From Prochlorococcus sp. AG-418-K17 (GTDB lineage Bacteria > Cyanobacteriota > Cyanobacteriia > PCC-6307 > Cyanobiaceae), in assembly GCA_003214055.1 (NCBI GenBank), contig QCMD01000001.1, positions 62,001 to 126,000 on the forward strand: 64,000 bases of DNA, given 5' to 3'. The notes beneath the pieces are model-generated. The model worked only from the letters and a program-made list of their open reading frames with translations. It did no database searches and was not told the origin of the DNA. A program made the translations under genes and the position numbers. Shown here in pieces: positions 58,007 to 64,000 of the stretch; position 1 is the stretch's first letter, and every line of letters starts with the position of its first letter.

Positions 58007-59410
58007 GTGAAATTAAAAGGCCGTATTTATAGCTTAAAGGAAGTTTATAGAAAATTAACCGTACCTCAATTTACCATTGTTACAGGATTAATAATTATTT
58101 TTTGTGGAACATTAATATTAAGTTCCCCCTTATGTTCTTCAGGAAAAGTAGGATTATGGGAGGCGTTCTTTACCTCAACATCTGCGATAACAGTTACCGG
58201 ATTAACCATTATTGATGTTGGGGTTGATCTAAATATATTTGGTCAATTGTTCTTATCCCTAATGCTTTTATCAGGGGGCTTAGGATTGATGGCAATTACA
58301 ACATTTTTACAAGGATTTGTTGTAAAAGGTACTCAATTGAGAACTAGGTTGGATAAGGGAAAGACTCTGGATGAATTTGGAGTTGGGGGGGTAGGAAGAA
58401 CTTTTCAAAGCATTGCAATTACAGCTACTTGTATTATTTCTTTTGGTGCTATGATTTTATATTTTTTTGGATTCTTAGATATTCAAAATAATTGGCAAAG
58501 ACTATGGGCCTCAATTTTTCATAGTATCTCTGCTTATAACAATGCAGGTTTCTCTTTATGGTCAAATAGTCTCCAGGATTATCGATCAAACTTGATTGTG
58601 AATATTGTATTCATTTTTCTCATTGTCATGGGGGGATTAGGTTGGCGAGTAATTGATGATATTTGGAGTAATAAGAAACATTTTTCATATAGAAAATTGA
58701 ACCTGCACTCTAGATTAGTTATCAGAACAAGTCTTTCACTAATAATTTTTGGGTCACTAGGTTTTTTTGTGACGGAAACACTATTGAATAGTCAATTTTT
58801 TAATGATTTAAATTTCTTTCAAAAGTTATTATCATCAATTTTTGAAACTGTTAGCGCAAGAACTGCAGGATTTACAAATTTCCCAATATCTTTAAATTCA
58901 ATTTCGGATACAGGCCTCTTGTTATTAATGACATTAATGTTCATTGGAGCAAGTACTGGTGGTACTGGTGGAGGTATTAAAACGACAACGTTTATTGCTT
59001 TAATGGCTGCAACAAGATCTACTTTAAGAGGGCAAAAAGATATCATTATTAGTAATAGATTAATTTCAGATAAAGTAATACTCAAAGCAGTAGGTATAAC
59101 AGTAGGATCTTTACTTTTTGTACTTTTAATGGCAATGCTTCTAAGTACAACTAATGCATTTATTGAGAAAGAATCTTTTACATTTTTGGAAATTTTGTTT
59201 ACTTGTATTTCTGCTTTCGCAACAGTTGGTTTTGATATTGGTCTAACAGCAAAGTTAAACCATTTTGGTCAATTTATTTTAATTATAGGTATGTTTGTGG
59301 GCAGGCTTGGCATCCTTTTACTCTTAAGTGCACTTTGGCAGGCACTTTATAAGAGTAGAATAGAAAGACAAAAAAGAATAGGCTATCCTAAGGCTGATCT
59401 TTATGTTTAA
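58007..59410 (+). CDS. ktrB: Potassium/sodium uptake protein KtrB/TrkH family
   Basis: The 467-residue protein has the four-fold P-loop layout of TrkH/KtrB: SAITVTGLTI, SAYNNAGFSLW, SARTAGFTN and SAFATVGFDIG, each holding the filter glycine. It forms the membrane ion pathway for K+ (Na+-dependent in cyanobacteria). The start is GTG at 58007. KtrA follows 18 bases later, as usual. Confidence 0.95.
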   Translation: MKLKGRIYSLKEVYRKLTVPQFTIVTGLIIIFCGTLILSSPLCSSGKVGLWEAFFTSTSAITVTGLTIIDVGVDLNIFGQLFLSLMLLSGGLGLMAITTFLQGFVVKGTQLRTRLDKGKTLDEFGVGGVGRTFQSIAITATCIISFGAMILYFFGFLDIQNNWQRLWASIFHSISAYNNAGFSLWSNSLQDYRSNLIVNIVFIFLIVMGGLGWRVIDDIWSNKKHFSYRKLNLHSRLVIRTSLSLIIFGSLGFFVTETLLNSQFFNDLNFFQKLLSSIFETVSARTAGFTNFPISLNSISDTGLLLLMTLMFIGASTGGTGGGIKTTTFIALMAATRSTLRGQKDIIISNRLISDKVILKAVGITVGSLLFVLLMAMLLSTTNAFIEKESFTFLEILFTCISAFATVGFDIGLTAKLNHFGQFILIIGMFVGRLGILLLLSALWQALYKSRIERQKRIGYPKADLYV

Positions 59411-59428
59411 GAGTTACTGAGTTTTGTT

Positions 59429-60133
59429 ATGGCTGATTGGTGGCAATGGTCTCCAAAGAAGGAAGAAGAAGCACTCACTTTTGCAGTAGTGGGCGTTGGA
59501 AGATTTGGCACGGCTGTTTGTAGAGAGCTTGTAAATAACGGAGCAGATGTACTTGCTGCAGACTATTCTGAGAAAGCTATTGATGACTTGCGTCAATTAG
59601 AACCCTCTATTGAAGCTCGAGTTATAGATTGTACTGATGAAGAATCTATGAAAGAATCTGGAATATTGGAGATGAATACTGTTGTTGTAGGTATTAGTGA
59701 GCCTATTGAAGCAAGCATTACTACTACTCTTATTGCAAAGGATAGTGAGGGCAGTAAAGTCAAAAGAGTAATCGCTAGAGCTACAAGTGATTTGCATGAA
59801 AAAATGTTAAAAAGAGTTGGAGCTGATAAAGTTGTGTTTCCTTCCAGAATGCAAGGAGAAAGACTTGGTTTGGAACTTGTAAGACCAAATTTAATTGAAA
59901 GATTAGAATTAGATAATCAAACAGGTATTGATGAAATAACAGTTCCAGAAGAATTTATAGGAAGATCATTGAGAGACTTAAATTTAAGGAAAAATTATTT
60001 AGTAAATGTTCTCGCCGCAGGTCCCGCTGAACAATTAACAGTAAATCCACCTGCAAAATATATTTTGGAGAGGGGTAATATTTTGGTAGTTATGGGAAAA
60101 ACTGTAGATTTACAAAAGTTGCCACAAAATTAA
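59429..60133 (+). CDS. ktrA: Potassium uptake regulator KtrA
   Basis: The 234-residue protein has an RCK/TrkA-N Rossmann domain with the NAD(H)/ATP motif VVGVGRFG (20-27), followed by a TrkA-C domain (about 155-230). It gates KtrB according to nucleotide binding on the cytosolic face. It starts at ATG 59429 and ends the transporter cluster. The ribbon-helix-helix gene converges 15 bases later. Confidence 0.95.
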   Translation: MADWWQWSPKKEEEALTFAVVGVGRFGTAVCRELVNNGADVLAADYSEKAIDDLRQLEPSIEARVIDCTDEESMKESGILEMNTVVVGISEPIEASITTTLIAKDSEGSKVKRVIARATSDLHEKMLKRVGADKVVFPSRMQGERLGLELVRPNLIERLELDNQTGIDEITVPEEFIGRSLRDLNLRKNYLVNVLAAGPAEQLTVNPPAKYILERGNILVVMGKTVDLQKLPQN

Positions 60134-60147
60134 TTATTTCTTATCTA

Positions 60148-60441
60148 TTATTTTTTGTATCTAATTCTGTGTGGGGCTCCTTTTAATCTTTTAACACTTT
60201 GTTTTTCTAAAGAGTCTCTAAATTTATCGGTATTTAAATCATATTCTGGAATCATTCCTTTGCCTTTTGATTCTGAGTATTTTTTTATTCCTTCTTGAAT
60301 TAAAACTTTAGCCATATTACTTACTGTCCTTGATTCATTCAAGGCCAAGATAGTTAATTGATCACAAATTAATTCTGGAAGGACTACTTGAATCCTTGGG
60401 GATTTTGGCTTACCGTTTGTTGAATTTTGACGGGTCGCCAT
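60148..60441 (-). CDS. Ribbon-helix-helix (CopG-like) DNA-binding protein
   Basis: The 97-residue protein contains a ribbon-helix-helix pattern: strand PRIQVVLPELI (19-29), helix CDQLTILALNES, turn RTVSN, second helix MAKVLIQEGIKKY. The N terminus (MATRQNSTNGKPKS) and C terminus are basic. Such proteins act as dimers on inverted repeats and are often autoregulators. A long inverted repeat with symmetric -10 boxes lies 29 bases upstream of its ATG, a likely target. No toxin gene is adjacent. Confidence 0.75.
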   Translation of the reverse strand: MATRQNSTNGKPKSPRIQVVLPELICDQLTILALNESRTVSNMAKVLIQEGIKKYSESKGKGMIPEYDLNTDKFRDSLEKQSVKRLKGAPHRIRYKK

Positions 60442-60469
60442 GAGTCAAAGGGAGTAAGTGTTACTTATT

Positions 60470-60510
60470 ATTATACACAGTTAGTCAAGGATACTATCTT
60501 TGTGTATAAT
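60470..60510. promoter_or_regulatory. Symmetric divergent promoter/operator
   Basis: ATTATACACA (60470-60479) and TGTGTATAAT (60501-60510) are perfect 10-bp inverted arms, centres 31 bases apart, about three helical turns. Each arm contains TATAAT on the outward strand, so it gives a -10 box for the ribbon-helix-helix gene (minus) and for the gene at 60560 (plus). A regulator bound to the arms would cover both promoters. Confidence 0.65.
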
Positions 60511-60559
60511 ATTGAGTAAGGAAAATTATGCCTTAATCAGTTAATTGTTTGTTAATGTC

Positions 60560-60898
60560 ATGAAAAATTCAAGAAAACTTGATTCTTCTAAAAAATTAAT
60601 TATCGATAAAAAGAAAAAAAAATTAGTTAATTCTGATTATTACCATAATGAAAATAGTGATGTGTTGGTCTCAGCAGTAATTAGTCCATATTTATTAACT
60701 CATTTACATCATATTCTTCAACAGTCTGAGTACTATGCTCAAAAAGATGGTAGAAACTCTCATGCAGCTAATTTTGCAAAGTTAAGAAAAGTATTATGCT
60801 TGGATGCTAGAAGTATGGCTGATGCATCAGCCAAAGAAATTAAAGAAAGTGATAATGATTTATCTATTAATAAATATAATGAACAAAATGTTGCTTAG
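60560..60898 (+). CDS. Conserved-type hypothetical protein, 112 aa
   Basis: The 112-residue protein starts at ATG 60560 (MKNSRKLDSSKKL); a TTG 15 bases upstream is an alternative. It has a Lys-rich N terminus, a hydrophobic core segment (DVLVSAVISPYLLTHLHHIL, about 37-56) and an acidic tail. The His-containing LLTHLHHIL and the AANFAKLRKVLCLDARS block may be functional, but no family is recognised. Its promoter faces that of the ribbon-helix-helix gene. Confidence 0.75.
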   Translation: MKNSRKLDSSKKLIIDKKKKKLVNSDYYHNENSDVLVSAVISPYLLTHLHHILQQSEYYAQKDGRNSHAANFAKLRKVLCLDARSMADASAKEIKESDNDLSINKYNEQNVA

Positions 60899-60932
60899 AG
60901 GAATAAGCTATAAAGTATGAATTTTGAAAAAC

Positions 60933-61163
60933 ATGACTAGTAATGCTGAAAAACTTTATAAATTAATTGCAAATGATTCTAGAAAAAAACAAAGTTTATT
61001 TTTGACTGCTTTAACTAATCCAAAATCTGCGTTAGAAAAGATATGTGCTATGGGAGAAGAACTTGATATTTCAGTTACAAAACAAGAAGTTATAGATTAT
61101 TTAAGTACTATCGATGACGAAGCAACAAAAATGTGGTTAATTAAGGCTCGAGGAGGACTTTAG
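60933..61163 (+). CDS. Nif11-like small protein
   Basis: With ATG at 60933 the product has 76 residues. The pattern KLYKLIANDS, SLFLTALTNP, ALEKICAMGEELDISVTKQEVIDYL resembles the Nif11 domain, which occurs as a helical leader of ribosomal peptides in marine cyanobacteria. It ends ARGGL, a double glycine with only one residue after it, so there is no core peptide. It could be a Nif11 protein of another function. A TTG start at 60924 would add three residues. Its last 23 bases overlap the convergent small membrane gene. Confidence 0.55.
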   Translation: MTSNAEKLYKLIANDSRKKQSLFLTALTNPKSALEKICAMGEELDISVTKQEVIDYLSTIDDEATKMWLIKARGGL

Positions 61164-61314
61164 GAAATGCTTTAGAGGGATTATTATTTATTTTCATTGG
61201 CTGTGTTCTTTTTTCGTAACCACCACCACCAGCCAAAGTCCAAAAAAACCAATAACTTGGAATTGCAAGAGCAGCAGCTATGAAAATTACAATAATTTGT
61301 TCTATTCTTTTCAT
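61141..61314 (-). CDS. Small membrane protein, 57 aa
   Basis: An ATG at 61314 opens 57 codons to TAA at 61141. The product has one hydrophobic helix (IIVIFIAAALAIPSYWFFWTLA, about 7-28), then a run of four glycines and a basic polar tail (GGYEKRTQPMKINN). No family is recognised. It overlaps the 3' end of the Nif11-like gene by 23 bases and diverges from the ABC-F gene. The hydrophobic helix followed by Gly and Lys/Arg supports a real membrane protein. Confidence 0.6.
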   Translation of the reverse strand: MKRIEQIIVIFIAAALAIPSYWFFWTLAGGGGYEKRTQPMKINNNPSKAFPKVLLEP

Positions 61315-61386
61315 AAGTTAATTTTATTCCACAAGAAATATTTTTGTTATATTACTCTCCAGCTCAAAATTCTAACTTATTTTAAA

Positions 61387-63018
61387 GTGATTAGATTTGT
61401 TAATGTAAGCAAAATATACTCTACCGATGAAGTTTTAAAAAATATTAATTGGGAGATCAAGAAAGGAGAAAAAATAGGTTTGGTTGGTTCTAATGGTGCA
61501 GGGAAATCTACTCAATTTAAAATTTTAATTGGAGAAGAAGTTCAAACAAGTGGAGAGGTTTTAAAGGCAGGTAATCTCAAGATTGCGCATTTGAAACAAG
61601 AGTTAGAATCTGATCTTAATCGTACTGTAAGAGATGAATTAGCAAGTTCTTTTAATGATATCCAAGTTGTTTTAAGTAAGCTTTTAGAAATTGAAAATAA
61701 AATGAAATTGTTGGAAGTTGATAAAGACGCAGAAGAGCTTGAGTTTTTAGTTAATAAACTAGCAAAATATCAAGAAAAATTTGAAGATTTGGGTGGATAT
61801 AAAATGCATGCAGAGATTGATAAAATTTTACCTAAACTAGGATTTACTCTTGAAGATGCTGATAAATTAGTAGGAAATTTCTCAGGAGGCTGGCAGATGA
61901 AAATCGCTCTGGGAAAAATTATTTTGCAAAAACCTGATTTACTTTTACTAGATGAACCGACAAATCATTTGGATGTGGAGACTATTTTCTGGCTGGAAGA
62001 ATATTTATCATCTCTAAAAATAGCAATAATATTAATAAGCCATGATAGATATTTTTTAGACAAATTATGTAAAAAAATTATTTTTATAGAAAAGGGAGTG
62101 TCTTCCACTTATAACGGTAATTATTCTTCTTTTATTGAACAGAAATCTTTAAATGAAGAATCTCAGAATAAAGCATATCAGCATCAGCAAAAAGAGATTG
62201 AAATACAAAAGAGATATATAGATAGATTTAGAGCTAGTGCAACAAGAAGTACTCAAGCTAAAAGCCGAGAAAAACAGTTAAATAGAATTTCAAAAATTGA
62301 TGCACCAATGGCTAAATCAGAAAGTCCTACTTTTCATTTTCCAGAATGTCCTCGGTCAGGAAAATCAGTTTTAAATATAAAAAATCTATCGCATAGTTTT
62401 GAGGATAGAATACTTTTATTGGATGTTAATTTAAAAGTATCTGCAGGAGAAAAAATAGCTATCTTAGGACCTAATGGATCTGGCAAATCAACATTACTTA
62501 AATTAATAATGAACAAAATAGATCCTGAGATTGGGATGATTGAATTAGGGAAACATAATATAATTACAAGTTACTACGAGCAAAATCAGTCAGAGGCACT
62601 TGCTCTTGATAAAAAGGTTATTGATTTAATTTTCGATAAAGCTCCTGATTGGCCTCAAAAAAAAGTAAGAACATTTTTAGGAGGATTTGGCTTTAAAAAT
62701 GATGCGGTTTTTAAATATGTAAAACAACTTAGTGGTGGAGAAAAAGCAAAATTAGCGTTGGCGCTAATCATTATGACTCCAAGTAATTTTTTGCTGTTGG
62801 ATGAACCAACTAATCACCTGGATATTCAATCTAAAGAAAATTTAGAATTAGCAATAAATAACTATCAAGGTACAGTTTTTATTATTTCTCATGATCGATA
62901 CTTTATATCTAAAGTTGCAAATAAAGTTTTAGAAATTCAAGATTCTCAAATCTTATCTTATGATGGCGGTTATGAATATTTTTTAGAAAAGCAAAAATTA
63001 AAAAAAGTAAAAAAATAA
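61387..63018 (+). CDS. ABC-F family ATPase
   Basis: With GTG at 61387 the protein has 543 residues: two ABC domains joined by a linker and no membrane part. The first Walker A is GSNGAGKS (34-41), the second GPNGSGKS (about 361-368). Both have an SGG signature and LLLDEPTNHLD Walker B. ABC-F proteins bind the ribosome E site and ease stalled or slow translation. Which branch this is (EttA, Uup or another) is not decided. An upstream in-frame start at 61297 would add 30 hydrophobic residues not found in the family. Confidence 0.93.
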   Translation: MIRFVNVSKIYSTDEVLKNINWEIKKGEKIGLVGSNGAGKSTQFKILIGEEVQTSGEVLKAGNLKIAHLKQELESDLNRTVRDELASSFNDIQVVLSKLLEIENKMKLLEVDKDAEELEFLVNKLAKYQEKFEDLGGYKMHAEIDKILPKLGFTLEDADKLVGNFSGGWQMKIALGKIILQKPDLLLLDEPTNHLDVETIFWLEEYLSSLKIAIILISHDRYFLDKLCKKIIFIEKGVSSTYNGNYSSFIEQKSLNEESQNKAYQHQQKEIEIQKRYIDRFRASATRSTQAKSREKQLNRISKIDAPMAKSESPTFHFPECPRSGKSVLNIKNLSHSFEDRILLLDVNLKVSAGEKIAILGPNGSGKSTLLKLIMNKIDPEIGMIELGKHNIITSYYEQNQSEALALDKKVIDLIFDKAPDWPQKKVRTFLGGFGFKNDAVFKYVKQLSGGEKAKLALALIIMTPSNFLLLDEPTNHLDIQSKENLELAINNYQGTVFIISHDRYFISKVANKVLEIQDSQILSYDGGYEYFLEKQKLKKVKK

Positions 63019-63103
63019 TAATTGGAAAAATATATACAACGTAATTATTTCTTTCCTTTTTAGAAAACTTTACATTTCTCTAGGCAAGATCACTTATTTA
63101 CCT

Positions 63104-63118
63104 TTACACATTGTGTAA
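63104..63118. promoter_or_regulatory. 15-base palindrome upstream of the four-cysteine gene
   Basis: TTACACA-T-TGTGTAA is a perfect 7-bp inverted repeat with a single central base, ending 47 bases before the ATG at 63166. The half-site contains TACACA, as do the arms of the divergent operator at 60470-60510. A shared regulator is possible but not shown. Confidence 0.5.
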
Positions 63119-63165
63119 GATTTGTTTAATCTGTAAAAACACAAATAAATTAATAAAGGCTGCAA

Positions 63166-63309
63166 ATGAAGAAAAGTGATTTTCAGGAAAATAATTTTCA
63201 ACTCTTTGATCCTGTTGATAGTTATTTTGAATGTATTTCAAGTTGCGATATTACAGATGGAAAATGTGTATCTAAGTGTGTCGAAATACTTAAAGATATT
63301 GAAGATTAA
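63166..63309 (+). CDS. Small four-cysteine protein, 47 aa
   Basis: ATG at 63166 opens 47 codons to TAA at 63307-63309. The peptide reads MKKSDFQENNFQLFDPVDSY and then has cysteines at 23, 27, 34 and 38, a CX3C-X6-CX3C pattern with lysine nearby. This pattern could bind a metal or form two disulfides between helices. No family is recognised. A palindrome sits upstream, and the HtrA gene converges 4 bases after its stop. Confidence 0.65.
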   Translation: MKKSDFQENNFQLFDPVDSYFECISSCDITDGKCVSKCVEILKDIED

Positions 63310-63313
63310 AAAT

Positions 63314-64000
63314 TTATCTTTCTGATAAATTTGTTATGTCAGTAGGTTTAACTTTTAATCTGATGAGTTTATTGCCTCTTTTTAAAGATAAACTTATTGC
63401 TTTTTGAATACCATTTTTGTTGATTGCATTTATAACATCAGAAGATTTGTTTATGTAATCTTTACCAACTTTAAGAATGACATCATTTACCTTAATTCCA
63501 CTTTTATCAGCTGGACTATTAGGAATTACATAACCCACTTTGACGATATTTTTATCAGATTCAAATGCACTTCCGTCTATTAGGCTTATTCCAATCATAG
63601 GGTGTATAACTTTCCCATTATTTATTAATTGATTTGCAATTTCTTTTGCTTTGTTAATAGGAATTGCAAAACTTAAACCTGCACCAGGTCCAGATCTGAT
63701 AAGAGTATTAATACCGATGACTTCTCCACTACTATTTAAAAGTGGACCGCCTGAATTTCCTGGGTTAATGGCTGCATCGGTTTGAATGAGATTTAGCTTC
63801 TTGTCATATATTCCTAATTGATTAACATTTCTATTTAGATTACTTATTATTCCTAGAGTAACTGTATTTTCAAGACCAAAAGGATTACCAACAGCAATTG
63901 CCCAATCACCGACTTTAATTTTTGAAGAATCCCCTAAGGTTGCTTTTGGCCATGGTCCTTTCCCTTCAAGTTTGAGAATAGCAAGATCGGTAAAGAAGTC
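63314..64000 (-). CDS. HtrA/DegP-type serine protease, 5' end outside window
   Basis: The frame is open to the window edge, so only the C-terminal 228 residues or so are visible. The trypsin-like part has DLAILKLEG with the catalytic aspartate near 63975-63990 and GNSGGP with the catalytic serine codon at 63752-63754. A PDZ domain ([20 protein letters not shown] and following) ends the protein. HtrA proteases degrade or refold damaged proteins in the periplasm or thylakoid lumen. The internal ATG at 63598 is not the start. Confidence 0.93.
   Translation of the reverse strand, partial: DFFTDLAILKLEGKGPWPKATLGDSSKIKVGDWAIAVGNPFGLENTVTLGIISNLNRNVNQLGIYDKKLNLIQTDAAINPGNSGGPLLNSSGEVIGINTLIRSGPGAGLSFAIPINKAKEIANQLINNGKVIHPMIGISLIDGSAFESDKNIVKVGYVIPNSPADKSGIKVNDVILKVGKDYINKSSDVINAINKNGIQKAISLSLKRGNKLIRLKVKPTDITNLSER

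Overview
This window is a contiguous stretch of an AT-rich (roughly 30% G+C by eye), gene-dense cyanobacterial chromosome. It almost certainly comes from a high-light-adapted marine Prochlorococcus. The evidence is psbX, ycf66, a high-light-inducible (Hli) protein, paired Flv1/Flv3-type flavodiiron proteins, a sufBCDS operon, and a permuted two-piece tmRNA whose encoded tag reads ANKIVSFSRQTAPVAA. The assignment to Prochlorococcus is recognition of gene content and codon bias, not a database search.

Region by region. 1-3.8 kb is the accessory part: the 3' portion of a C5 DNA methyltransferase, about 760 bases of apparently decayed DNA with short repeats, a SET-domain-like protein, and a convergent TPR-repeat protein with near-identical internal repeats. 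4.0-7.5 kb holds a RecB/Cas4-like nuclease, a small membrane protein, a short ORF and a PBP2-type transpeptidase. 7.5-11.7 kb carries an FMN reductase and the flv3-flv1 operon. 11.8-22.1 kb is a housekeeping run (alaS, speA, ndk, thiO, gatB, coaE, argJ). 22.3-23.2 kb has a ParA-type ATPase overlapping a small membrane protein. 23.3-27.6 kb contains an aldo/keto reductase, ssrA (tmRNA), an RNA methyltransferase, two stress-type membrane proteins, a 45-residue membrane protein and a stand-alone LigD-phosphoesterase-like protein. 27.7-37.3 kb has smc, a PRC-barrel protein, an LpxB-like glycosyltransferase, tRNA-Leu, accC, a YggT protein, psbX, ycf66 and hli. 37.3-47.3 kb holds an ABC exporter, a HIT protein, def, an S9 peptidase and the suf operon. 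47.4-56.1 kb holds a DUF4912-like protein, pgm, mgsA, a phosphopantetheinyl transferase, bcp, coaX, cysH and ndbB. 56.2-60.1 kb is an ion-transport cluster (SLC13/TrkA-C, KtrB, KtrA). 60.1-64 kb contains a ribbon-helix-helix regulator with a symmetric divergent promoter, a Nif11-like small protein, an ABC-F ATPase, a four-cysteine small protein and the 3' part of an HtrA protease.

How the genes work together: flv1/flv3, psbX, hli and ycf66 belong to photosynthesis and photoprotection. sufBCDS builds Fe-S clusters that cysH, and possibly the Cas4-like nuclease, need. coaE, coaX and the phosphopantetheinyl transferase belong to coenzyme A and carrier-protein maturation. KtrA/KtrB and the TrkA-C transporter handle ions. 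Most of the window is ordinary core genome. The most interesting spots are the SET/TPR pair, the ribbon-helix-helix intergenic operator, the small Cys-rich and Nif11-like genes, the LigD-PE-like protein and the ParA/membrane-protein overlap. No CRISPR array, intact insertion sequence or prophage is visible.
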